From Blasia pusilla (Eukaryota; Marchantiophyta; Marchantiopsida; Blasiales), in contig CM114275.1 in NCBI GenBank assembly GCA_050084515.1, forward strand, positions 20,274,001 to 20,338,000: a stretch of DNA of 64,000 nt. Direction: 5' to 3'. This document shows positions 46,409 to 58,900 of the stretch, piece by piece. Made by a program: the position numbers and the translations under genes. The notes under the pieces are model-generated. The model had not been told where the DNA came from. It saw nothing but the letters and a program-made list of their open reading frames with translations, and searched no databases. Position 1 is the stretch's first letter. Every line of letters starts with the position of its first letter.

Positions 46409-49400
46409 CTATGAGGGCACTGCATATCAGCAAAAGAAAAACTTCAGGGCATTCCACACCAAGAAAATCCTGATAGAGCAACACCTAAGCAAGCTTTTAG
46501 AAACTTCATCCATCCTTGGCTTGAAGGTGGGACCTTGGACACAAATTGGAGAAAACTATATCAACGGCCTAATAACTTTGTTCAATTGCAGTGCTATCAG
46601 CGATGCAAAAAATTATGATTTCAATATGAGCTTACTGTAGGTCGAGGTGTCAATCTGTTCTGGTAACTCCTTAATATCCACCTCGAACCGCTCTTGAACC
46701 TGCCAACAGTGCACCCAGTAGCTAACCACGATCAGCATCCATTACTCAATTCAAATTTTAGGCACCAAATTAAAGGGCAAAATGGAAGAATCTAAAAGCT
46801 TAAAGTAGAACGTAAGTGTGAATATAAGAGAAACACATCACCTGATTTAAGACATCAGAGTCTGAGGCTGATGCCACAAAAGTGATTGCAAGACCTTTGG
46901 TACCAAATCGCCCTGCCCTACCCACCTGCAATCCGAGCCATCCGCAGCATAAGATTAACTTTCAAAAAAGGCAACATTGATGAAACTCAAGGCAGATTTT
47001 GAGATCAGCGAACTTACTCTGTGCAAGTATGTGTCTGCAGAGTCTGGCATGTCGTAGTTGATCACAATATTCACCCGTTCAATATCGATACCTCTCCCCA
47101 CCAAATCCGTCGCCACCAGAATACGCTTGTGTCCTTCTTTGAAACCCTTGTACCGGGTTAACCTGTCAACATTGAACCAATTCAAACTGTGTCAACATCC
47201 ATCAAAGGGAGTACTTCCAAGACACTTCCACTGGAAGACAGGGTACTCCCACATTAATTCAAACTGATACTTTAGAAGAAAATGAAGAAATCTAGATCAT
47301 GAAAAAGCCAATGGCCCAGGTTCTTACCTCTCCTCTTGTGGCATGCCAGAGTGAATACAGATTGAAGGAAAGTTGCATTCAACCAGCAACTTATTCAGCT
47401 CAGCTGCTCGGCTCACACTCTTCACAAATATGACAACTTGGTTGAAGTCTAGAGCATCCAATAGGTCGTTCAGCTTACGATTCTTCTCCACTTCGCTTAA
47501 CTTGATGTAGTGCTGCAAGTCAAAATTCAGACATGAACTGTTAGACAACCACAGTCCAACAACGCCAGATGAGCTCTGGAAGAAGATGACACATACAAGA
47601 GGAATCCTGTCAGCCCTGGCATTTACTGATCTAAGAAGCTGATTACACCACATCCAAGTCGGTAAATTACCTGCACAAGTCCGTGCAGAGTCAACTTCGC
47701 CTCGTCGTCGACATAAATCTCCATAGGCTGTAAATGGAAACAACGCCAGGTACAAAGAGGTGAGGGAATATCGCCTGCTATAGGTACAAGGAGCCGCGCA
47801 GCACCACGGCACTTGCTCCCTCGTAGATCCAAAGTAAAGCACCACATATCTTGTTGAGAGCTTGGAACACATCACATAGAAGTATCCTGAAAGTCCTCAA
47901 CAATTGTGTCTCTGTAGTTATTTTCGGTTATGGCAGAAGTGCCATGAAGGATGTCGATTACATGGTCCCCATGTTCCCATCCAGGTAGGCCTTCCTCCGA
48001 AGACTCTATGCACATAGGAGGGAATTAAGGAATATCTGGATGTCCATTCTAGGCCGCAACTCCAAGCTTGCAGTTGGAGAATTGAAGGGTGAAATGAAGT
48101 ATGGGAATGTGGTCTACTAGCGGGTAACTAACAAAGCAGCTCGTCATTGCAGTCAAGAGTAGTAAATTCACAATTCGTGTGATAATCTTCCAATATTTCC
48201 TTCATGTTTAAGTACCAATAAAGAAAGGTAGAGGTAACTGGGATCCCCATGTCGAGCCAAGGTGAAGAGTTTGTGGAATGACCAGATACTAGACTTTAGT
48301 GGAAAATGCACTAGTAAAGCAGACCGCATCTCTTCCAACAAATCTGTGCTTGAAATCCCGAACTACAGCACTGTTGCTTCCACATTTCTGCCGAACCCAT
48401 GTCCAACTCTCATATCCATAAGCCAAAACAGGATTTCCAGGTCGCCTGGGCGCCCCACTAGAGAAAGACCAGAGGTAGCATGAATCCATTCATCCACTAG
48501 CCGGCTGCCATCACCATGACTTTAAGGAAGTGCCCTTGAGTGATTGGAGGTATGGATTGGCCATGGGACATTACATCTTGCATAAATCTTTTGCAGACTG
48601 GCCGGATTTCTTTGCTCAGGGTAGCTGAAAACATCATCACTTGCTTATCATGTGGTGTGAGCTTGAATATTTCCTGTACATCCTTTCGCATGTCTACAAT
48701 ACGAAGCAGGTTAGCAGCCCAAAGATCAATAACCAGTCAGATGTGCATAAATCCACGGACGAGATTAAAATGACCTTCCTACAACATGACAGTAGAAAGT
48801 GTAGATGTAAACGACACTTATCTCTGAAAAGTTCCATGGATCAGTATATGGCTTCCTAATTTTCTCCTTAATGCTACAGACAGCAGACCTGCTCACCTAT
48901 CACACTTCCCAAGCAATACATGAGAAAGCCTACCAAGTGATTCCAACATCTTGTCACACTCGTCGAGAATAAAGTGTCTGACACTCTTCAGACTCAGATC
49001 CTTGTCTCTCGTCAAGGCCAAAATACGCCCCGGAGTACCCACTACAATGTGGGGACATTCATTCTTCAGAAGATCCTTGTGTGTCTTGATGTTGACACCC
49101 CCGTAAAATACTGCGACCTTAATGTCTGGCAAGTATGTGCTGAACCTCTCAAACTCGTGGCAGATCTGCAAGGAAAAACACAGCCCAGGACCACAATTAA
49201 AGACCCCGCCTTGATATTTGAAGACCATAAGGCAACACATTGTGTATGTCATTCGTCCCAGACACCTGACAATAGCACAACAGCCCCATCATTACTCAAA
49301 CATGGGAAATCAGAGTGTAGGAGTGAAGACCTTGGTCGAACTGACATTTGACACTTTCAACCTTCGAAGTCTGCACTGATGAACTCCACTCCAACAAACT

Positions 49401-51461
49401 CTTCCTAAGAGAAATACCACTATTCCAGGATGAGACCCACTAGAACCCAGCACATTACCTGGTACGCCAGTTCACGAGTGTGACATAGCACCAAAGCAGC
49501 AACTTGACCAGGAACTGGTTCAATCTGCTGAAGAGTGGATAAAACAAACACCGCTGTCTTTCCCATTCCTGACTTGGCTTGACAAATGACGTCCATTCCC
49601 AAAATCGCCTGTGGGATGCACTCATGTTGAACTGCTTGGCCATCAAGCCCATGTGGAAATGTGTGTTAGCCTAGATGAACTAAGTTGGAAAATCGGTAAA
49701 ATATTTAATTTGCTTCATACACATGCGGCTTGCCCACACAACAAAGGTCCCGCGGAAAAAATTACCTGCAAAGTACGCGGAACACACATCATTTCTACGT
49801 GTACTACAAGGAATTGCCAATGCAAAGGGAACCAGACCCAGGCTACCTGCTCCACGGCACTACATTCGTAACCTAGGGTTAGAGCCCGACACCCCCAGCA
49901 CCTACGCCAAAAGTCTTCCAGTGAGATGTTTTCACCCTGAATGCTAGAGGGATGGCAGTCTAGCAAGCCAGTCAACAAACGACCATCACGGCCTTCAATC
50001 CTGCTCATCACTTCCACAATCAACCAACATCACATACCTTCAGATGGATGCTCAAATCCACAATCGACTATGGCTCGGAGAAGTTCTGGTTTCAGCAAAA
50101 AGTCCCTGAAACCTGAACTATGAATACCAACATAACCTCTGCGCACAAGACCAAACATCAGAAGCTTAGTTCATGATAACACTCATTGCCAAATCCTTAC
50201 AAAGTTAATTCGAAGCAACATATCAGCCCCAGTTTGCAACACAAACGCCGACACCAATCTTGAAAGGAAGGAAAATCAACAAGACCACTCTGAAGTTGAC
50301 AGCCCTTTCCTGCTGGAAAACGGAAGCTTACGACCTTTAGACGTATTTGTCGCCCAAAAGTGCGAACATGAAAAGACATGTGTAGCGGTGACGACCGACG
50401 CATGAGTGACCAGCATCGGAAAGCTACCGCAAATGCAGACGCACGTATGTGACTGCTTCCTTGTGAAGCTAGACCAAGGACTAACACCCTTGTAAAATGT
50501 TAGTTTCTGCACTCAAAAGAGTCTACCAAAAAATGTTCCATGGAACGTCTCAAGATTAAAATACCAAGTGCAGGACTCTATGCGAGGACATTTGCTCTAG
50601 TGCGTGGAAAGCTGACCAGCGATTAGAAGGGTCCTAACACGTACGGGGATAGTCTACGAAGGGGTGCCCTAGAAGAGTGGAAGTAAACACGAAAAGCTCC
50701 GTCTCCGAGACGCACGCGTCACCTTGACATTTCACGTCTCAGGGCTTCAAGATAAGCAGAAACTCAGATATCCCTCTGCCCGGCGTCGAGGCATGGCGCA
50801 GCGGCTGCACTCCAAACGGACAGTAATGGCTTTAAAACTTAAGTGAGTCTTCTATTCTAGAGCAAGGGTTCATCCAGGAGGAAACAAGAAGGCCACTATA
50901 CTGATCATACCAGCATCTTATGACTTCTCGCCACAAGTGGTAGAGAAGCATTCAAGAGTCCAGAACCTCGTGAACCTTTTTCTTTCGTCGGGAACATCTA
51001 CAAATGTGGAGACGGCTCGAAGGAATCCCTGTATAGAAAACCCTTCGCCGGTACATGCAACTAACTCTACTACACGGCTCGCATATTGGAAACCTGTAGT
51101 CGGTACGCTTCGCACCGACTAAAGCGCTCGCCTGGTTGAAGAAGCAACAATCGACGGGTCTTGAGAACGAAGACTTGTAGACGTATGTACCAGACAGTCC
51201 ATACGGAACGCCTGACGATGAACAAGCACCAGACGCCTAACAGCAGTGCGCCAACCTGTTGTACCATAAACAAACACCCAACAGGTGTGCAACAACCTGG
51301 TCACAAGCACCGAGACAGAAACAACTGCCTCCTAAGACTTACTTCTTTACGGTCTCTCCCGTTCCTTTCGCGGCCACTGTCTCGGAGGCTGCCTCCAAGT
51401 CTTCCTCGTCGTAGTCAAGAAGCTCCTCCTGGTAGGTATCTCCTTCCTTAGCTTCTCCCAT
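46409..51461 (-). CDS. UAP56: DEAD-box RNA helicase UAP56/DDX39 (RH15/RH56 type), 11 coding exons
   Basis: Nuclear ATP-dependent RNA helicase of the TREX complex, needed for spliceosome assembly and mRNA export. Coding exons (transcript order): 51461-51343, 50138-50038, 49631-49459, 49165-48934, 48693-48575, 47727-47671, 47512-47328, 47162-47018, 46925-46842, 46699-46636 and 46419-46409; all GT-AG with frame kept; 429 residues (Arabidopsis 427). It starts [21 protein letters not shown]. Motifs: Q-motif region [15 protein letters not shown]; Walker A AKSGMGKT 92-99; VGTPGR; DECD 199-202, the family hallmark; SAT 231-233; [31 protein letters not shown] 376-383. The C-terminus is DTSTYMPS, the plant ending. 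The last 11 coding bases are a separate exon after a 216-base intron. Intron 1 is 1.2 kb and intron 5 is 0.85 kb. Identification is very secure. Confidence 0.95.
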
Positions 51462-52740
51462 TGGAAATAACAGAAGGAGGCTTCCCTGATCTGTGTGCGA
51501 AAAGTGATGACCTCAAATCCTGGCGATGAATGCACAGCACCTTCCACGCACACGCACACGGCCCTCGGGGAACTCGAAACAACAAGCTCCTACCACTCGC
51601 GGTGTCTTTCCTTCGTCGCCGTAAACCCTAGACCACCCCTCTCGCCACGCAGCAACACGATCGGTCGGCTCCCCTCTCTTATCGACCTACTCCCTGCACC
51701 GCGAGCGACTGAAGAAGAGGAGAAAATTCTACACAGCCCTCCTTCCCGCAGAAACAAAAGTGCGGCGCGCCACAGAAAGCAACCCCCTCCAAACAGACGC
51801 GAAACGAAACGAAATTAAACGTCACAGCCTGACAACAAGGCCGCACGCTTCACTCGCCCCGACCGCCAACCCCATTACATACACCCAGCGCAGGGGAAAA
51901 TCGTTCCACCGCGCAAGCAGGAAGCACACAAGCGTGTCTGCTGTAGCAGCAGCGGCAGCCGGCGACGCAGGGAGGGGGGAGGAGAGGAAGGCTGAGAGCA
52001 GAAAAACGCCGTGCACGTGGAAGTGGCACAACAACAAAGAAGCACAGAACGAAGAATGAAGTCCCGTCGTGCACACTTCGGCGAACCAACCCGCGATGGG
52101 ATGGGATGGGACGGGACGGGACGGGACGGGACGGGAGCGGAGGTGACAGGGAGGTAGGGAGGGAGCGGATGCTGAGAGACTGAGAGACGGAGACGGAGAT
52201 GGAGACGGACGGACCGCAGACGCTCCCCGGTCGAGACGACGGAGCCACAAGGGAGGAAGGAAGGAAGGAAAAAGGTTGCCCGCGGGCCCTCGCTGGCGGA
52301 GGGTAAGCGGGAGAGAGAGAGCGGGCTGGGCAACCGGGAAGCGCGCGGCCCGAGCACAGGTGGGACGTTCTAAGGGACGCGATCTCTCAACGGCTGCCCG
52401 CCCGCGCGTACTGCGCTGCTCTTATCTTTTCGTCGCTGCCCGCGTCCGGCGGGCAGCCCGCGGAAACCCTAGTCGCATTGCCGGCACAACCGGTGATCGA
52501 GATGGACGATATTTGGCGCCAATCCACGCGTCGCTCCTACCCTTAAAATCCCGCGAAACGGGAAGAAGGACACATCATCGACCAAATCTCGAGGTGGCTC
52601 CACTTGCGGGACCTACCTTTGGTCCTACGGCAAGGACTCTCCGTTCCTTTTTTCCAAATCCCACGCCATTGTCCCTCCGGGATCTTCCAGTTTCTCCGCC
52701 GCCTCATTTCTTTTCTTTCTTATACACTCCATCAAAGCGA
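51462..52740 (-). promoter_or_regulatory. GC-rich promoter and 5' leader of UAP56
   Basis: A GC-rich, CpG-dense island directly upstream of the UAP56 start (minus strand). It contains two telo-box-like motifs, TAAACCCTAGA (about 51622-51632) and GAAACCCTAGTC (about 52464-52475), on the plus strand. It also holds a GGGAY pentanucleotide array (about 52099-52136) and GAGAC/GGAGAC repeats (about 52175-52210). Telo-boxes are common in plant promoters of translation- and RNA-related genes. The transcription start is not determined. Confidence 0.6.
52099..52136 (+). repeat. GGGAY pentanucleotide array
   Basis: About seven or eight tandem units, GGGAT shifting to GGGAC, in the UAP56 island; the same period 5 recurs in the other GC-rich islands. 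Confidence 0.85.
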
Positions 52741-52799
52741 GTGAATGAATCGATCAATAATAAAATAAAATGCCGCCAAAGACTCGTCCATTTCGAAAG

Positions 52800-54722
52800 T
52801 GAAATGCAATAAATTTAAAATAAAATGAATGTTTTATCGTTAAAAAAATCTCCAAAATAAGGAAAGGAAATAAGATGTGCAAAAAGAAAATGACAACAAA
52901 CCAATTCAACGAGTCACGCGGTTGATAGTTTGAAACAAATTCGACACATACACAAGTGATTGGTCGGATATGAATGGACGAAGAAATATGTGGCCACAAA
53001 CCGCTTCGGCTTGGCATGTCAAAGCAAATGTGTGTGCACCTTGTAATACCACCAAGATGCATTGTTGAAAATATATAGTGACCACGAAATGATAAGGACT
53101 ATAAGAAGGAGCAAGTTGATGATTCTCAAGGGAATGATAAGTACATTTTTTGATGGAAATATCAAGAGACTCATGAAAATGCCCAAAATTTTCCACTACA
53201 AAAAGAATAAATCCATCTATCACATGCTTTGCTTTATAACTTAATGCCTTGATTCTTCTTGACATACCGGCCGCAAAACCTTTAGTATGTGCAACCCAAA
53301 ACACCGAGTTATATCAACAACTACCACATCACTCAATATATGAAAACCATATCGAAACATACTAGGGGACATAACAAGATAAACTCATCGATGGTAGGTT
53401 ATATGTATAGTAGAAGGTAGGACATGTATGTGCACTTGCCCAAAGATGTACCATGTAACACAAGCCATTCATCTTATTTCCTTTTTTTATCACATCACGA
53501 GTTGTCATATGTTTTCCACCATGTATATATTGGAGAGTATGGCTATCACTTGCGTCGATGGGCTCCCACATATACAATTAGGCACATCTATAAGAGAAAA
53601 ACAAGGAAATCCAAAATGTAAATTATGGAGTTATTAACAATCCACTACATGGAAGCCGAAATGGAGGAATAAAATGATTTGAGGTAAGCCAAGCCGCTAC
53701 TCCTATCCCACATATGAACCCAAACAAGATCACCGAGTGTTAAAGCTTGCCTCCGAGAGGATGATTGAAATTTTGATTTTGGTCCAAACTCTCAAAGATC
53801 GGCTCTTAAAATTTATCAAACCCTCCAGTAATCAATAGATTGAAATGGGTAAAAAAAAATTTGTAGTTAGAGTCCATGCAAATCTCCATTATTTTTGGAA
53901 TTATAGATCGGCCTTCTTTGTATGGGCCACATGATCCATCAAGATATGTTCATCCTCTTGGGAAACTTGAGGACATCATTGAAGCAACCAAGCCTAACTT
54001 CCCGAAAAAAATTGCTAGTGCAAACACAACTATGAAGAAAAGCCCCATACCCCCAAAGTAATAGGTAAGGTAGTTGGTCATGAAGCCAGAACATGATCAT
54101 CTCCATAAAAATTATTAAAACCAAGAAGTCGACTGAATATTGTCATGAGAGAAGTGTCCAAGGAGGCCAGCCAATGTAAGAACTATGTGGTGGGAGGATA
54201 AATGTGGAGAAGGTGGAAAGGGTGCCAAAGAAAAAATGGGAGAAACTCCCATTATCAAGTTGGGAATCCCCTAAATAAGGTACTAGATGGAGCCATTCTA
54301 TATCTACATTCTATAACATTCAAAATGACCTTGTCCAAGATCTATGACACATGGTTTATGAAGCCAATTGGGATACCAAGAAATCCAAATCCTTTGATAC
54401 TAGTGGTAAAGTTGGAAGTAGGCGGGATGAATTTTGAGAGAAAGTACGAATAAGATTCTATCAGACATTTACTAGGCTTTACTTTCAAATAAATAATTGA
54501 GGAGGTTTCACAATGGCCCATTGCATCTCTCCTTTTAGAGACAACTAAAATCCATCGGGGAAAGCTTACTAAGAGATACCGAGTATTGACATATGGGATC
54601 ATGTTCTAACCTTTTTCATGAAAAAACAAATTCTCTTAAGATGATAGGACAAATAGCAATAGGAATACATGTGTACATTCGAAGACGATGGAGACATGAA
54701 TGGAAAGAACAAAGGAGATCCT
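52800..54722 (-). mobile_element. RLE-type non-LTR retrotransposon, copy 2 (5'-truncated, internally deleted)
   Basis: Minus-strand relative of the element at 18.6-23.3 kb. In transcript order: at about 54.72 kb it begins at the position matching 20156 of copy 1 (protein RMYTCIPIAICPI against RLYTRIPIALRPI). After GGGCCATTGTGAAACCTCC it skips about 1.1 kb, the whole RT core, and resumes at KVKPSKC...FGFLGIPIGFINHVS (54.5 kb). The knuckle region (EPIDASDSHTLQYIHGG, 53.57 kb), the endonuclease (FRYGFHILSDVVVVD, 53.35 kb) and AHTKGFAA...SRRIKALSY down to CTYHSLENHQLAPS follow. It ends in an AT-rich tail near 52.80 kb. Many stops; non-functional. Confidence 0.82.
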
Positions 54723-54734
54723 CGTCCAAGAAAA

Positions 54735-55920
54735 TAGGAGTTTTCTTGGACAAGGACCAGGTCCGGCCCTCTCGCCCCACTCGCCCGGACGATTCCACCT
54801 CTCGCCTTGAGGACTCAACCTCTTTTCTGGAAGACTCTGCCTCGGAATTCCTCGATCCTCTCGCCTTTCTCAAACTCGCTATGGATTTGTCTTTGGCGGT
54901 GATGACCTCGCCCACCAACTTTGCTGTCTCAAGGGCTTGCTCGTCGGCATCTCCTTCGAAAAAATCGTCAGGTTGCACGAAGCTCGGAATATCGTCCCTA
55001 CCTTTGACCACTACATCATACACCACGCGTAGATTTTTTTTTTGTAATGTCCTCTCGGTCGATGAAGTCCAACCAGATTGGAAAATTTTTAACCTCCCAA
55101 TCGGACATGCCCTGTCCCATCTCCATGTCGTACATGGAGAATGCCTCTCCATCAGGTAGAGAAGCCCACAATTTGCAGGCTGCCGGTAATTTTCGCCAGG
55201 TACCTGCATTCTTACAATTGATGAGGTACCTGTACACCATCCGTTGGGCAGCTCTTTGTCAAGATGACACGACCGCTTGGTCCTGAAGATCCCGCTTCTT
55301 CTTTGCAAAATCCAGTTTTTTGGCGTCTATGTCCTTATCTAAGTCTGCCGGAGGGAGGATGTAATTCTTGAACATCATCCTGAATCTTGGGTTTTTCGTG
55401 GGCTTATCTCTGATATCATCAAGCCATAGTTCAAAATCTTCTGTAGCCTCTTATTTTTTTTCCTGTGGAACAGGCTCAATCTTCTCCAGCTCCGCTTGAA
55501 GACCCACGAGCATGGACTTCCCCAGAAGGCGTAACGCGTCCCAGAATGACCATTCCCGTAGCCAATGGGAGATCACTGGATCTGAAACTCACGGAGGATG
55601 GTCTGCCGCCCGCTTTTGGGCCCCAGTGCCCTCGAGACTAATTTTCATCAATCTAATTCGCCTAAACTCGGATATCCCAGACAACGCAAATCTGTGCACG
55701 CAGTGTGGAGACACTTTCTCACCGATCCGACCCTGTGGATCTTCGTCTCTCTTCCGCTGGCGCTTGATTATCGCCTTGAGCTCCTTGTAAAACTCCGGGC
55801 CAAGTTCGGGGTTGAAAATCGCAATGTAACGTTGCATCTAGCTTGCAGTGTACTTTGTAGGTGCAGATACGGCAGCCTCAATAAACTTTGCACGTTCCGA
55901 CGGAGACATGTTCTCCCTTC
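54735..55920 (-). pseudogene. Degenerate coding relict of unknown family
   Basis: The minus strand reads as a protein of about 390 residues with only about five breaks: MSPSERAKFIEAAVSAPTKY (about 55.9 kb), MQRYIAIFNPELGPEFYKEL, a Lys/Arg-rich stretch, FELWLDDIRDKPTKNPRFRM, YILPPADLDKDIDAKKLDFA, WRKLPAACKLWASLPDGEAF, YDMEMGQGMSDWEVKNFPIW, VVKGRDDIPSFVQPDDFFEG, and a C-terminal EVESSRREVESS repeat region. I do not recognise the family; it could be a transposon ORF or a decayed host gene. It abuts the 5' break of RLE copy 2, and GC content is higher than in its surroundings. Confidence 0.5.
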
Positions 55921-55963
55921 TCTTCAAGGCATGAATTTTTTCATTACCAATTTATACCAATAA

Positions 55964-58900
55964 TAATACACTAGTAGGTACGCGTGTGATACACTAAAGG
56001 AGCTAATTATGGGTAGTTTGAATTACCTATCATAAGCCTCTGTAATTGACCCCAAATCATACACCTTACTTGCCCCAAATCTACCCCACAGGGTCCAAAC
56101 CGTCCCCTAACTTAGTTGACCTTGAAATTTATTCTAAATTATCAAGGACAAATGCTAAAATTTGAGTGGATAAAAATACCGCATATCAAGAGGAGCAAAG
56201 TTCAAAAATTTGAAGAGACACTCTAATCTACAGAATTAAAAGAAGACAGGGTTCGAGCAAACCCTCCTCAGATTTTGACGCCTGTCCTCTTAAGGCTCCC
56301 CTTTCGTTGATATTTGTCAACTTAAGAGCTCTTATTGTTAACATGATGTTATCTGAAGAGCCCTTATTGGTATCGGGATGTTATTTGAAGAAAACCAACC
56401 ACCCGTACATTGCACGAGCAACGTACCAGTACTATAGATGATAGGATGTAAAAATAAATAAATTTCTTACTCCTTCTTTTGAATTTTTTTGAAAATTGTG
56501 ATGAAATTAGGATCGGAATCGAATGTGAAAATTTCTATATTATTTGAGAGGATAAAAGCTTAATAGAATTGAAATAAATTAAAAAAATTTATTGCGTACT
56601 TCCATATATCGTAGAGTGTTTAATGATCTACAATTTTTGGTATATTTATACATATTTTTTTCATAAAATCTTATAGATCAATATTTTTTTTAAGGGTGTG
56701 AAAAATGAAATTGCTTGTTTATAGCCCTTAAATATTTTTATTTAGCATTAAAAAATCAATAATTACAAATAACGGTCATATTTTAGATATGATAATTCTT
56801 ATACTAACTCGCTCTTAACCCTAAAAGACCTTGATGTAATATGTAATATTTTCACACATTGTTCTTCTTTTTTTTTTAGCCCACTACTTGCAAAATAAAT
56901 TTACAAGAGTTCTTTGGATAAAAGAAACAAACATTCGTGCATTATTCTCATTGTATTTGTTGATCTTGAATTAATTATCCACACTAAAGTCGTAGGAATT
57001 CCAAAAGGAGGAAAGCTTATCTAAATCTCCATCTCTTATACAAAGCTTGATACGACATAGTGAGCATGTATATGTCAATATCCACACCTTCTTGCCAACC
57101 TTAGAAGTATGAGCCATAGATTGCACTTCAAAGGATTGAAGAAAATTAAGAGCAGCAAGGAGGGACATATGGGATATTGTGTGGCAAGTGAGTGATATCG
57201 TATGGGGAATTTTGGTTGAGTGGATAGTATGAATGTTGAGTGTGATAGCAGGAGCAAGATTTCAAGAATATATTGTTGATAAATGGAAGTGATCTAAAAT
57301 AATTTTTGCACTCATTGCATTATCTTCTACAACTGTCACACGGAAATGAAGAAAAATGCTCATTATTCAAATCCTTTTTGGGGATATTGAGGTATGACTC
57401 TTGGGTGCGACCCTAAAACTTCTTGAGTCCAATCCATGCACGACCATCGTGATGAGATCTTAAATCAAGCGATGGAGGTAATGGGTCTTCAAACCCTTCT
57501 TGAATTTGATAAGTCATCACAAAAAATATAAAATACAAGTATGTCACCTATCATACTCACATTTGTATCGAACTTAGTCATGCACACAAGACTCATCTCT
57601 ACACTTTAATGAATATCTAAGGAGTCAAAAATATAGGTTCTTACTTCTCCTTACACATTGGTGCACATCCATCTCCTCGTATGCTTGCGTATATGCATAT
57701 GTAAATGTTGGATAAAAAAGGGAATGCGTTTTCCCATCAATACTTATATGTATTCAAAGTACAACGCAAATAAAATACGATCCAATAAGATAGATTTTTC
57801 AAGGAGGATTTGTGTTTGATGCTAGACCAAGTACAAAACTCGCCACAATGTCCCATATCCTCTCGTACCATCCAACATGTAGTTGTCATGATGTTGAACA
57901 CCTCTATAGTATCCAATGATTCTCTTGCCATGTCGGTCCACATCTTCTACCCTCATTATAAGAACGTCGTAATGCTTGAAATATTGTGGTCTACAATGGG
58001 CCGCAATACACCACCTCTAGGTCAAACCCACAAGTAAGATATGCATCCCCTCCCCCAACAGATTTGTAAGCTTGATTCATACCCATATACAACACATGTA
58101 TTTAAATTATGAAAACTTAGAAAAATGAGTAAGGAATATGTGTAGAATGACATTTTCAGTTAATCATGGGATCTGGGCATAATTTTTGTTGTCATAGAAA
58201 TGGAAAAATGCGGATATGCCTAACATATTCGATCCACAACCATGTAGCGGATATGATAATCACCTTGGAGAGACTCTCCCTCCAAACCAAGTTTGGGGAT
58301 TTGGGAGGGTAATCTTAAAATAGCTACATGGTGCGCTAATTCGATGAGGAGCAATGCAAGACATGCTTGCTTCAGAATCTATTTTGCAAATTGAAAAACG
58401 TTGGACGTAGCATATTGATTACTTGATAGTGTGATATGTGAGTGGAGTTATGCATAGTTCCAATTTCTCATTATAAAACTTTTCAATCATTACATATTTA
58501 GTTGGAGAGAGATTTTGAGATGGGAGTCAACACCCATAACAAATTTTGGGTGAGAGAGGATGGATCGACAATCATGATCATAGTTTTGAAAATGTCCAAC
58601 AAAATCAAGGGAACACACTCTTGATGTTGATAGGATGGAACTAAGGCCATCCGATATGCCTTTATGGGAATATCTCCCCTTTTAAAATGTTCATCTTTTT
58701 AATTTCCTTATCACTAACAATAAATCTAACATTTAAAAAATAATTTGATGTGACAATATCTTCATTACAGCATCCAACCAAATGTTACGGAGTTACATGG
58801 CAACGTAGTAAACATTGTAAAGATCTCCCACTAGAAGTGCTCAAGCTCATGAGAGACTAGAATATATCAAGAAGAGGAAGGCTCATAGTTTGGAGTTGGA

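Noticed and set aside
48289-51310. Plus- and minus-strand small frames across the UAP56 introns
   Set aside because: They are intron or shadow frames; the spliced minus-strand model accounts for all conserved UAP56 residues.
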